A DNA stretch of 64,000 nt, taken from assembly GCA_000711775.1 (NCBI GenBank), contig ARYC01002005.1, positions 20,542 through 84,541 on the forward strand, given 5' to 3'. The notes under the pieces are model-generated. The model was given only the letters and a program-made list of their open reading frames with translations. It made no database searches and had not been told where the DNA came from. Below are positions 12,816 through 24,286 of this stretch, in pieces. Every line of letters starts with the position of its first letter. Position 1 is the first letter of the stretch. The DNA is from Oxytricha trifallax (lineage: Eukaryota > Ciliophora > Spirotrichea > Sporadotrichida > Oxytrichidae). A program made the position numbers and the translations under genes.

Positions 12816-13470
12816 TCATTAGTGCTCTTTCTTCCCTTTATACGTTCCATTAGTGTCATGTATTGGAGATTGGATTTTTGTATCTTCCAGGATTTGTTAC
12901 CCAGATGAATGGTTAGTTTCTTAAGGCTTGTCCTCTTCACAATCATACAGTTTTTACATAGGATCACACAGAACTATGAGTCGTGACTGTGTCTTAACTT
13001 CCTTATGTTCAACACTCTCAGGATATATGCGGATTATATCTTTTTCGGGTGGTTTTGCGTTCTAGAACCTTATGCAGGTAAAAGCCCTTTAACCTACCAG
13101 AGCGATATAGTGCCTTGTAGGGGGAAAAACCCCGCGTTGATACCTTACTGAAGTGTTCTTCTATAGGGTTTTTAACACCTTATTTTTCTTCATTAAGTAG
13201 AGCACTTTCTGGAGTCTGAGCGGTTTGCCCCTTGCTTCTAGTACTATTTATCCTCTTCTTACCCCATACGATGAAAAAAAGTAGTGCCAAGTAGGTTTTT
13301 CTCGACCTATATGACCGTATGGTCGGCGTTTTTGTTGAAAGTACCCCTATATCTTTTCTGACGTATTCAGAGGAGGCTCTCAGATCCGGCACTAACCCCG
13401 CAAAAACGATAGGCATATGCAGTTTCGATCCCGGGATACCGGAATTGGTCGGGATATACAATCCCAACAT
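12816..13470 (-). CDS. Unknown protein of about 217 aa, GC-richer than its surroundings
   Basis: An ATG at 13470 opens MLGLYIPTNSGIPGSKLHMP. The frame runs about 150 codons with TAA as Gln, through a hydrophobic stretch (TYLALLFFIVWGKK) and a basic region (LERKTTRKRYN). A +1 shift near 13022 is needed to continue into PESVEHKEVKTQSRLIVLCD and on to a TGA at 12816. The tail is acidic and polar. Codons such as CGG, CCG and GCG are frequent, unlike neighbouring AT-rich genes. I recognise no family. It may be a functional macronuclear-destined segment with one IES or indel, or transferred DNA, for example from an organelle. Confidence 0.55.
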
Positions 13471-14379
13471 ACCAGTGGGTCGAAACCAATAAGATATTTA
13501 AATATTAATTGTCAAGAAACAGATAACTTTAATTTATAATTTATAAATCTCAATTTAATAATCAAATCCTAATATTTTAAATAGCAATAAAGCAAATTAA
13601 AAAAAATTCTCATTATTTTTCACATTGATTTTCAAATATATAAAATTTAACTCGCAAGATCAGAAAAATTATTAAGCTAGTAACTTATTGTGATATTATA
13701 CATAATAAATGACAATATTCTTTTTTAAGCTTAATTTCTTACCAAATTTAGTCTTAATTATTTTTAATTTAAAAACGGATAAAATTATCTAAAACCTCAA
13801 ATAGGTATCTAATAATTTGATTAGTAAAATAAATTGTGATACTTATATTTGTATTTATTGTTTTTTATTTTTAGTTAATTAAAATATCATGACTATATTA
13901 AAAAAAAACAATACTAGATTTTATTTTCTTGAATCTTTTAATTTTCTTCTTAAATTTTATAATTTAATTAAAAAGCCAAAAGAGCATTTTTGTTGATAAA
14001 TTTCTTTGAATATAGCATTGTTTTTAAATGAGATGGATTGAGGATTATAATAAATTATCTTACAAAAATTAAGCAAGATAATTATTCATTCTAAATTTTA
14101 TTTAGAAATTTATTTTGATAACTATTCTAGTTTCTGAAATTCTTGAAAATAGCTAATGTTTCTAATTAAACGGAAATAGAATTCACCATTTCATAAATTT
14201 ATAAAAATTAAAAAAGTACACTACTAAAAATAGTTAAATTTTCATTTTATAAAAATGATTGTTAAAGATAATAAAAAATTACTAGTGATGAAAATCTCTG
14301 AAGAATGAAAATTTAAGATTTTATAATTTAAAATATAAACCAACTAATTCAAAAAATATATACATAAAATATGAAGAAC
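13471..14379. other. AT-rich germline DNA, no gene seen
   Basis: No sustained ciliate-code frame and no repeat was recognised. Confidence 0.5.
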
Positions 14380-14812
14380 ATTATTGTAGGAATACATTTG
14401 ATATGGGAAATAAATAAATCAATTAATTAATTAATTAATATTCAAATTCGTGACAGTTAACTTTCTGGAAACCTAGACAATATGGTATTTGGTTGATAGA
14501 GAATTCAAAATCAGCTGGACTTTACTCATGACGGTACCCCTCTATCGCATCCCTTTAGTGAGATAACTCGACTTTAATTTTGTCATAAAAATCAAATAAA
14601 CAAATCACCCAAAATTAAAGTCGAGTTATCTCACTAAAAGGATTCGATAGAGGGGTACCGTCATGAGTAAAGTCCAGCTGATTTTGAATTTTCTAACAAC
14701 CAAATACCATATTGTCAAGGTTTCCAGAAAGTTAACTGCCACGAATTTGAATATTAATTAATTATTTGATTTATTTATTTATTTCCGATATCAAATGTAT
14801 TCCTACAATAAT
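14380..14812. repeat. Foldback element, family FB, copy 3
   Basis: The best-preserved ends of the family are here: ATTATTGTAGGAATACATTT at the left and its complement at the right. The arms of about 200 bp are nearly perfect (GACAGTTAACTTTCTGGAAA, TCAAAATCAGCTGGACTTTA, GGTACCCCTCTATCGCATCC). The centre is TGTCATAAAAATCAAATAAACA. It has no ORF. Confidence 0.9.
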
Positions 14813-17086
14813 CAATTCATTTTAAGTATTTATTTGATTGATTCACAATCTCACTTTAAATATGGTTATAAAAATTAGAGAGAACGTAAAATGATATCAA
14901 ATTATCTAACAAGTAAATGATACATCAGATTAAATCAAAACTTAAAATGATATATCTTTGATATTAATTAATATAGACTGAGCTATTTAATTTTATGAGT
15001 ACATTTACAATTAAAGAAGAGTTAATTTTTACTATTAAATCTATAAGTCCTTCAATGCTTTCTTTGGTATACGACTCAATTAAATTTCTTTTAAAATCAA
15101 TTTTAGATAAGATCAGAATGAAATCTAATAGTTGACTAAAAAATAAGATATTAATGCTTAACGCAATTAAAAATTTAAATTTTCAAAGTTTCAACAAGGC
15201 AAATGATTTGAATTTATTAAAATTAAATTATGAATTTAATCATTTGGGGAAAAAATAATCTTATCTATATTGTTGAAAAACAAAATAAGATAATGGTATT
15301 TTTTTTTATAAATATAACAAATTTACAATTTTTAAATGATTGCACATATTACCGAAAATTCTAAATCTTAAATTTATCAACTTATAATCCAACAATATTA
15401 GAGATACAATAATGGAAGATTATATATTTTTTAAAGGCATTAGAGCCTGAATAATGTGACGAACTTAAACATCAGTGGCATTATTCACTTATCATTGAGA
15501 AATCTAATAAACTCAAAGTTTAGACTTAATAAGACAAAAATGAATATTTATCTTACAATATACCTTAAATTTATAATATTTTTATTATTTGTAATTAATA
15601 AATTATTTAAAGATATATAATCAAAAGACTACTAAACATAATTTAGCTTCAAGAGATACACTATTTCCATTGGAAATTTGTACAATAAAAATGCAAATGC
15701 TAATAAATTTATCATCAAAGTATAAAATTTTCATATAAAAAATACCCCTCAGCTTAAATAGATTTCTATGCTTAAATCAAGAATTAAAAGAATTATTCAA
15801 TAAATAATAATCTTTATGATTAAATCATAAACAATGATTTAAATATTTTTAAAAAAATTTGAAATAAATTTAATAGCACTCTTTTCTTTACACCAAATAT
15901 AATAAATAAATTAATGATTTAATTGGCTATAAAATTATGGCATTTATCAATAGAAAGAATTAAAAAGAAGCTCTGAACTATTATTAAAATCCTATTTTAT
16001 CATTATTTTTTCATTTTCTCTAACGAAACCCCAAAATTATCAGAATATAATATAAATATAATACTAGAAATAATACTGCCAACAATAAAAAATAAAAAGA
16101 ATAGTTTATACAAAGCAAGTTAAATAATCTAATTTAAAGTAATTTAAATCAATTAAGCCACCAAATATTAATATTGATATTTAAGAATTTTGTAAATCTA
16201 ATACATTTTACGAAACTTAATTTTATTTTAAAAAAATAATATAATAATATTTATTAATTTTATTGTAGTAGCTCTCGAATTGTTATATTATTATTGATTA
16301 TTATTTACTTGCTTCTACTCCTACTTCTTTTGCATTGTTCTAAATTAATTTAATTTGTTCTTAATATTTTTTATCTATCTATATGATGGACATATAGAAA
16401 TTACTTTAAACCATCTGCTAATTCTAGTATCATTTAATGAATTTCATTCTTGCCTTTAAAAGTTTCATATATTTTTTATCTCCTTTAAAAATCTTAAAAA
16501 ACATAATTAAAATGAATTATTATTCAACTTTATAAGATTATAAAAGTATTGCTACTTCCAATTTAAGATTTAATTTATTCTTGAATTAGATATGCTTGAA
16601 CTTTTAAACGAGCCTTTGCTAAATGTTTTGCAATTACCTTTTATTTCTATTCAATTTTCTTTCCCAAAATACTCCAATTAAAAATATTTCCCATTAACAG
16701 TACCCTTCTACCATTCTCATTTTAGAGAAGTTTTATATTTTTTTAATTTTCCTTTCATTTATAATTTTTATTGGTACTATCTCTATTTCAGCATATTTCT
16801 GATAAATTCTTTTTAAAATAATACCTATTCTCATTCATTTTATATTACATATATTTTTTTAATTTATAAATTGATTGAATGTTCATAATTTAGAATTCAT
16901 TAATTGAATGAAATAATTACAAAAACGATATTATGAAGCACACAAAAATAAAAATCCCTTTTTTTGATAAATAACAGAATAATAGGCATATATATAAATT
17001 TTTAAATATACGATTTGAACATTCATTATGCAACTATTATTAAATTTCGAATGAAAAAAAATGATGAGACACATTATTTTTGCCTG
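14813..17086. other. AT-rich germline DNA, no gene seen
   Basis: This is a long, low-complexity AT-rich stretch. Occasional TGA-free runs have the biased composition expected by chance. I see no repeats or gene signatures. Confidence 0.5.
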
Positions 17087-17478
17087 AATTCGAAATGCAT
17101 TATAAAAAAAATGATAATAATTGATCACATTGAGGTCTCTAGGGACCACCCATCTAAATTATTATTTAATATTTAAGGGAGTAGCCGTTTTCACTCAAGG
17201 AGATTCTCTCCTCGTATTCTTAGTGAGTATTCATATTCATATTCTTCTTATTTTTCATTTTCCTTTGCTGTTTCTCTGCTTTCTTCTTGGGTGTTTTCTT
17301 GTCTTCCTCTTCTACTTGGGTTCATTATCTGAACTCTGTCTTCCAAATCTTTGAATTTGAATAATGTGTCAAAGTTCCTTACTTAGATTGAGAATCTGAG
17401 TTGTTTCGTAGCGATAAGCTCTTTAAGTCTGGATGTGATGAGTTGGACAAAATCACTTTTTAGGAAGTAGGCATATTT

Positions 17479-18560
17479 CTATAGACATTTGACATGAATT
17501 TTGATTTTGTTGCGATTATCATGATAGTCTGAGCCAATAGAGACACAGGCTAATTCATTAGCTGTGACATTTTTAAGAATGTCAATATTAAACAGTTTGA
17601 TAAAAGCTACTAGGTATCTTGGTGTGGCAACTGCTGAATTAGTTTTAGTTTGTATATAAATGGTTAGTTGATGTTCATCCATTGCTATGATATCTGCGAG
17701 CTTATTTTTGTTAGATTTACATAGATTGAGGTAATGGCGTCTGAGAATCTCTTTACTGATTTGTATAGTTTAGATTCAATTGTGTTGACCCATATTGATG
17801 CACATGATTCTCTAGTGTCAAATCTATTTTGGAATTCCGCCTTCGATATAGTCTACATTAATTATAAATTGGATTCTAATTAATAATAATTAATTTATTA
17901 ATTATTAAAACTTTAGTTTGGATCTATATTTAGATAGAAGTCTTGGAGTGTCGATTTCAACTTTTTCGATTTATGTTTCCTTGTAGTAAATAAATTAGCT
18001 AGACTCTTCTGAATAAGAGCAGTAGTAATAGTTTCCATCGAATTCTTGTTTTTCTTTGACAGAGCTCCAGTCTTCCTCATCGTCAGAGTAAATAACTCTT
18101 TTTGCTATGAGGTCGGCGTTCCTATTTGGTATTGGAGACTCTTCTTGATGACTAGATTCTATATTGTATATAGGGTCTAGTGATAAATTTTATTATGATA
18201 GTTCACCTGGAGGTGAAGCTGGGAAGTCAGAAATATTCATAGATTAACATCTGAAATATAATTAATGGGGTTTTGTTGAAGTATGATAGGATTAATGAAT
18301 TTATTATTAATTGAGGCAAGTCTAAGCATTTGAAAAAAAAAGTTTTGGTAGGTCTATAGTTAGACTATTTCGCAATTGTTGTCTCCTTCAAATTACATAT
18401 TAGTCAGATATAGCTAGAATTGATTGCCTAGTAGGAAATCTTTCTTATAATTTTTTCTGGCTATTGACGTGATATTTTCTAGAATATGTAAGACCCACTG
18501 ATTTTGTTTGTTTGTAATATGTTAATTGTAAATTTTGCGAGTTTTGTTAGAATTCATTGT
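17479..18560 (-). pseudogene. R2-encoded protein frames, function unknown
   Basis: Three ciliate-code blocks follow one another on the minus strand. The first (about 18510-18245) reads QWVLHILENITSIARKNYKK, then a polar region ending NPINYISDVNL. The second opens with ATG at about 18248 (MNISDFPASPPGELSQQ), is acidic (VIYSDDEEDWSSVKEKQEF) and runs to about 17820. The third (about 17820-17479) includes ASIWVNTIESKLYKSVKRFS and VAFIKLFNIDILKNVTANEL, the part best conserved with copy 1. I see no reverse transcriptase or nuclease motif, so this may be an ORF1- or Gag-like protein of a truncated retroelement. Frameshifts separate the blocks. Confidence 0.5.
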
Positions 18561-18585
18561 TCTCAATGTCACCTTGTAAAACTCC

Positions 18586-18832
18586 GTTAGTCAATTAAGA
18601 ATGAAGATTGGGGATTTTGAATAATGAAATTAAAGATATATTATTATATGGCTGAAATTAAATATAATTAGGCTAAAAACAAATTTAAGCACCCTGATTG
18701 GTTTATTTTATAGAGACAATTATTCGAGCCAATGGTTTTAATAATTAGTCACAACTTTAATAATTTATGCCAATAATAATATAATTTAATTTCATTATTT
18801 TTAATCCCCAATCTTCATTCTTAATTGACTAA
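18586..18832. repeat. Foldback element nested in R2 copy 2
   Basis: The ends GTTAGTCAATTAAGAATGAA and TTCATTCTTAATTGACTAA are reverse complements. Copy 1 of R2 lacks the whole block, so the insertion came after R2. Its centre shares ATTGGTTTATTT and TTCGAGCCAATG with the foldback at 20382-20610, indicating one family. Confidence 0.8.
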
Positions 18833-18999
18833 TGGGGTTTTATGATGTCCCTTTGTATTTTGCTCAATTTACTCATTATGTGTTTCTAATTTAATAATTT
18901 TTAAACGATAATAATTCGAAATGCATTATATTGTAAGCATAATCTTTTAGATTTTTTTATTTAACATTAAATTTTAATATTAATTACTATCAATGTCAT

Positions 19000-19390
19000 G
19001 TTTCGACCTTTTATTCAATTGGTAAAAGGTCTGACATATTCCGGGTGTCTATTCAATTCCTCGTTAGTTGCTTAACTTTGTACTACAACCTTGAATGAGG
19101 TAAAAAATGAATTCCAAATGGTTCTGCGGTTTCTGTACATGTACAAAGCACGAGAAACTCTTGGACTAATGGGTCTCTTACCTAATTATATTATACTGAT
19201 CATACTAAAGGGTGAGTGCCGCTTCACAACAAGCACTCTTATATGCTTTAAGCGGCAAAATTGCAAAAAAACTATTGCCAGACTGAATTTCCTGCTTGCT
19301 GCTTGGAAAATAACATAGATGAGTTTAATCGTGATCTCGCCTGATGCTTTCAGCACCTCTGGGAAGGGTTTGAATGTATATTCGAAAATA
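19000..19390. other. GC-enriched, coding-like island, strand unresolved
   Basis: Composition rises sharply against its flanks. In the ciliate code a minus-strand frame is open throughout (including FFAILPLKAYKSACCEAALT and FSCFVHVQKPQNHLEF), and a second minus frame is also open. The plus strand has a 75-codon frame from an ATG at 19091 plus a cysteine-rich stretch in another frame (KWFCGFCTCTKHEKLLD). It is probably a gene segment. I cannot decide the frame from sequence alone and recognise no family. Confidence 0.4.
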
Positions 19391-20381
19391 TGTGATGATA
19401 TCCCTAATACTTAACTTCTTTAATACATAAAAAAAATAAATATAGAAACTTGTACATTAAGCAATTTTTAATTTAGGAGGTTTAATAAAAAAAACTCTAA
19501 GATATGTATTTCTCCAATTTTAATGACCAGAATTTATTCTATGTATTTTGAATTAGACAATGAGCTTTTCTATACATGCAATTATTTAGCATTAGCTAAG
19601 AATAAAATATATTCTATAAAATAAAATCATTCAAGAAAATATCATTATGTTTTTTATTAATCACATAAGCACTTATTGATATCTTTTCAATAGAAACATA
19701 TTTAATTTCTTCCCATATGCTCAATTTCAATACTTAATTATAAAATAAATTTGTATCATGTATTTTTAAAGAATTTCTTCAAAATAATTCTTTTTCATAC
19801 TGATAATTTAAATCAATCTCATTCTCTAATGTGTTAATACTACTAATTATACCTGGGTTGGATAAGTACTACTTAAAAATATGCATATTTTTTAATTAGA
19901 CTATTTTTATATCTAAAAAAAAGAACAGTTTAAATATTTCCAATTTAGTTTACTTTTGGTTTTTATTTTATTGTATATGTTTTGTCATTTTTCCTTTATT
20001 TACTTCATTTTTAAATATGGCAATCAAGACAATAACAAATTTTTTATTGATTTTGTGAAATAAATTTAATTTAGATGTCTTCAATATCTTTTATTAAGCT
20101 ATTCAAATTCTTTGATGAGTTTTTCAATTTAATCCAATATTGTAAAATTAATTATCCCTTATTTAATATAATAAATCATGATTCAAATTACTTAGATGAC
20201 TTTAATTATAAGAAACTTGATATTATTATATATTTATGATATTGAATTCATATAATTTTCAGTAAAAATCAATTCAAATATCCTGATAAAAGATTATTAT
20301 TAAACGTAAAATTAAATTATTGCTATCCTTAAATATAATCATTTAAGTTTTATATAAGATAAAAATATAGTAAAACTCCAT

Positions 20382-20610
20382 AATTTTTTAAGAATTAAGA
20401 TAATGGGGCAGTATAAATAAATCAAGAATTAAATTATTATTGGCCGATATTATTTATAATTAACACACACATCTTGTTTGGTTTATTTGTAATGAAATTT
20501 ATTCGAGCCAATGCCATATTATTTGGCCTGAATTTAAATAATTAACGCCAATAATAATTTAATTCTAGGTTTATTACTGCTACCCCATTATTTTAACTCT
20601 CAAAAAATCA
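20382..20610. repeat. Short foldback element related to 18586-18832
   Basis: The arms ATTTTTTAAGAATTAAGATAA and its imperfect complement near 20590 enclose a centre with TTGGTTTATTT and TTCGAGCCAATG, also present in the 18.6-kb foldback. There is no coding capacity. Confidence 0.7.
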
Positions 20611-20736
20611 TTGGGTTTTTATGCTAAAATATTGTAAATATTATTTATGGTCTAATTTTTATTTAATCTCTGTAAATAAAAGAAATTAATAATTCCTAAT
20701 ATTTAATAGAATTGAATATTATCATAATTTTAACAT

Positions 20737-21803
20737 TATTGATAAAATAGATTAAAATAGGAAATTATAGAAATACAAATTAAAACTATATTAGTAATTA
20801 ATTATAACTGTAATGAATTAGGAGTATTCTTAAGTGTAATTAGATTTAGTATTAATTTAGTTATTTAAATTTAATTATATTAGTAAAGTGGTCAGGTGGT
20901 CAGGTGGTCTGGCATAGTCTTTGGTGGTCTACCGTAATAATATATATAAATATGTAATTAATCTTACCGAAGTGTAGATCACTAAAATGGCGTTGCCTCA
21001 CTAGACACCCGACTCTGTCTCTGACCACACCGCCTCTGTGAAATCATGGTGGGCCCGTGTATCCTGTGAACCTTACTGTTCTTGCGCCTTATTATGAGCT
21101 CATACAGTGCATTGAGAATGTGGAGGTAGCCGAGTGCTTGTAGATCGGTATCTTTGGGAGACTGGCGTTATCTCCGTTTTTCTTGAGATCGGCAATGTAT
21201 TCTTGGAGAGATGTTATTATTGGTACCCTCTCCTTAGTGGCGACACCGGACTTCTGGATCACTTGATCGGCTTAGTTCATTGAGCTGTGTGCTTTGGCAA
21301 TGGCTACTTACTGCGACACATCGCCCGAATTCTTCCTAATGTACTCCTTCTTTGATTGTGCTCCTCCTGAAAGTCTCTCGATAATGTAGTCATTGGTGAC
21401 ATCGGCAGCTCCTCTGGATCCGCGGTCCTGTATTGATTACTCCATCTCCCGCTTAGCATTCGTATTTGCGATAAACTGCTCGTAATGGTGAGAGGACCCG
21501 GTATATTAGCTTTAGTCCATCCACTGCTAGTGGTCTCCGGTATGCTGCCGCCATTTTAGTGATCTACACTTCGGTAAGATTAATTACATATTTATATATT
21601 ATTACGGTAGACCACCAAAGACTATGCCAGACCACCTGACCACCTGACCACTTTACTAATATAATTAAATTTAAATTAACTAATTTAATACTAAATCTAA
21701 TTACACTTAAGAATACTCCTAATTCATTACAGTTATAATTAATTACTAATATAGTTTTAATTTGTATTTCTATAATTTCCTATTTTAATCTATTTTATCA
21801 ATA
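20737..21803. mobile_element. Long-TIR element T1 carrying a GC-rich ORF
   Basis: Inverted repeats of about 265 bp (20737-21000 and 21540-21803) are almost perfect. The outer ends read TATTGATAAAATAGATTAAA and its complement. The same terminal motif (TATTGATAAAAT, then ATAGGAAATT) begins element T2 at 22972, and a solo end lies at 37745-37845. The centre is about 50% GC in a background near 20-25% and encodes a protein on the minus strand. There is no transposase, so the element is non-autonomous, possibly with a captured or selected cargo gene. Confidence 0.8.
21044..21520 (-). CDS. T1 cargo ORF, 158 aa, unknown function
   Basis: The ORF runs from ATG at 21520 to TGA at 21044 without another TGA. 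It begins MDQSQYTGSSHHYEQFIAN, continues through VTNDYIIERLSGGAQSKKEY and VIQKSGVATKERVPIITSLQ, and ends VRFTGYTGPP. It is hydrophilic with no signal peptide, membrane segment or recognised domain. The frame also stays open upstream to the inner TIR edge. An alternative frame opens with ATG near 21559 (MAAAYRRPLAVDGLKLIYRV) but meets a TGA after about 55 codons. The balanced codon use and natural composition suggest a real protein rather than a chance frame. High GC alone makes frames open, so expression evidence is the key test. Confidence 0.55.
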
Positions 21804-22971
21804 TTAATTAAAACAATAAATTAAAAATATTTATAAAATTAAATTAAATAATTATTTATACAAGTGTTCCAGGGGTTCTTTATCAATTAGTTTTATTTTA
21901 ATTCTTTCACTATAGTTTAACTTATAGGATGTGTAATTATTAAATAACTTATATTAACGTATTTAAGAATTAAATACGTTAATATAAGTAATATTAATGT
22001 TTTTTAAATTTCTTATTACATATAGATAATGATTAGGTCAGGGTAAAATAAATATTTAAGTTAATTATATGAAAGAATCTCTTTAGAAAAAATTCTATTA
22101 ATGAATAAAATTTATAATTATCTGGTCAAAGCAAGTCACTTATATATATTAAAAAACCATTAAAATATAAATACAAGCTATTAAATGTAGAATAATAATA
22201 AAATGTAAGTATTTGTGGATTTTAATTACAATTTTAAATTATATCAATATATTAATTCATTTTTAATATTATTATTTTAAATAATTAAATTATCGAACAT
22301 TGAATTTCTATAAAAAAACTATTATAATTTATAAATAATCTGATAAGAAGTTATCTCAAGAAAAAATTAAACTTCAATTAAACCTCCTTTAAAATATTAT
22401 TCGTTATAATAACTCAAAAGAAAGAGAAAAAAGAGAGTTAAAAAATTGAGAAAAGGTATTAATATTATTGATGGTCAGTAAATTAATAGTAATCAGTATT
22501 TTATAAGATTTATGTAAAAATATGAATTTAAAATAAAGATGAGCCTTATGTTAAATCAGTGGAACTGTGCTTCATAGAAACTAAATTTTAACAAGATTAA
22601 GGTATAAATTTTTTTTATAATCCCTTTTCTAGTCACCTCAAGCAGTTCTACTTCTCAAATACAAGATAAACGACAATCTGATGTTTTTCTGAGAATATTG
22701 CTTAAAGAATGAGTGAAAAAAACTAAATATGTTACCTATTTTTGGAAACTTACTCTTAGCTAAAAATCTAGCTCATCTCAATTACAACATATTAGAAATG
22801 ATATAATTTCACTTAACAAGAGATTTTCAATTTTCAATTTTATAATGTTACTATTAAATACTAACATTAATTGAGAAATTCTAATTATTATAATTCTTAA
22901 TTTCTAATTATAAATCATTTCTATTCTTAAGTTCTAATCATTAAATATGTGTGGTTATTGAATAAAACGAA
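21804..22971. other. AT-rich DNA between T1 and T2
   Basis: No gene was seen. A short palindrome lies near 21951-21990 (CTTATATTAACGTATTTAAG and its complement). Confidence 0.5.
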
Positions 22972-24123
22972 TATTGATAAAATACATAAAAATAGGAAAT
23001 TGTAGATATTCACAAATATAGAGTAATAAACCCCAAATATAACTGGCATGATTTTAATATATTCCTAAATTTAATTTAATTAACTAACTTAAAAAAAACA
23101 GATTGATTGAATTAGTTCATTGGTTTATTAGTTTACAGAATACTTTAGAAAAGAACTATATATAATGATCCAAGTAATCCAATGAACTAATGTACTAAAG
23201 TGCAGATATACGCTAAGATAGAGTATTATTAGTGCTTAAATGTGCCAAAGTGATCCAATAAACTAATGTACCGATGTACTAACTAGATCAAACGGTTTTT
23301 TATTTGGTTCACTGAGTGGCCGGATGTGTATATAGTTAGGCGTAATTACTTAAGCATTTTAATTAAATCATATATATATTTAAATCTTAAAATGACGGGA
23401 GAAAACAAGCAGCGCGGATGCTTAGTATTTATCACTTCCAATAGCCTGCCATTTGTCAGAATACCGATGACTGAGAAGGAGGCTATCCTCGCCGGAGTTA
23501 CGCTGATCGGGCTACACAAGAACATTGGAGAGGCAGGGAAGCCATTCCCATCCGGCACAGCTCAGCGCACTCAATGCTTCCTCAAGAGGCTCTAGATCGA
23601 TGGTGATGTGCCAGGTGAAGCCGGATAGACAAGCGAAGATACGACAATAGACAACGGAGAGGGTGGAGACTGCACTCCTGCACTCATTGAGAGACACGAG
23701 CATCATTCTCTATTTCTGCAGATTAATTTACGGATAATGCTTAAGTAATTACGCCTAACTATATACACATCCGGCCACTCAGTGAACCAAATAAAAAACC
23801 GTTTGATCTAGTTAGTACATCGGTACATTAGTTTATTGGATCACTTTGGCACATTTAAGCACTAATAATACTCTATCTTAGCGTATATCTGCACTTTAGT
23901 ACATTAGTTCATTGGATTACTTGGATCATTATATATAGTTCTTTTCTAAAGTATTCTGTAAACTAATAAACCAATGAACTAATTCAATCAATCTGTTTTT
24001 TTTAAGTTAGTTAATTAAATTAAATTTAGGAATATATTAAAATCATGCCAGTAATATTTGGGGTTTATTACTCTATATTTGTGAATATCTACAATTTCCT
24101 ATTTTTATGTATTTTATCAATAT
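22972..24123. mobile_element. Long-TIR element T2 carrying a different GC-rich ORF
   Basis: Inverted repeats of about 385 bp (22972-23359 and 23735-24123) are nearly identical, sharing for example TGGCCGGATGTGTATATAGT and AGGCGTAATTACTTAAGCAT. The outer 12 bp (TATTGATAAAAT) match T1. The non-repeated centre (about 375 bp) is GC-rich and coding on the plus strand. The TIR interiors of T1 and T2 are otherwise unrelated, so they are separate subfamilies with different cargo. There is no transposase. Confidence 0.8.
23392..24084 (+). CDS. T2 cargo ORF, up to 230 aa, unknown function
   Basis: The ORF starts MTGENKQRGCLVFITSNSLP. It runs through EKEAILAGVTLIGLHKNIGE and an acidic stretch (GEAGQTSEDTTIDNGEGGD) to about residue 120 within the GC-rich centre, then stays open through the right TIR to a TGA at 24082. 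The part encoded in the TIR has the biased composition of AT-rich DNA and may not be used. No family is recognised; the N-terminal third looks globular. Like the T1 ORF, its base composition is unlike its surroundings. Confidence 0.5.
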
Positions 24124-24286
24124 TAATCTTTAGCCTTATAAAATTTAAATAAGATTCTCCTTTAAAAAATAAAACAAATTATAGGAAACTAAACCCCAAT
24201 ATGTATGTTCGCATGAGTTTGATAATTGTATAAAAAGTTTTAAATGTATAAATATATAACGAAATTTAAAAGGACGGATTTTAACT

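Larger units (their letters stand above)
17105..18912 (-). mobile_element. Coding interspersed repeat R2, copy 2, with 18-bp target duplication
   Basis: It is homologous to 10695-12280. An exact 18-bp direct repeat flanks it (AATTCGAAATGCATTATA at 17087-17104 and 18913-18930), longer than expected for cut-and-paste elements and typical of retroposition. It differs from copy 1 by a nested 247-bp foldback insertion (18586-18832). The minus strand carries several linked reading frames, described separately. Which end is 5' is inferred only from the coding strand. Confidence 0.7.

Noticed and set aside
19319..20068. Long TGA-free plus-strand run after the 19.1-kb ORF
   Set aside because: Its composition is simply AT-rich (Phe, Ile, Asn, Lys, Tyr), with no motif and no conservation. 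A chance run is plausible given six frames.
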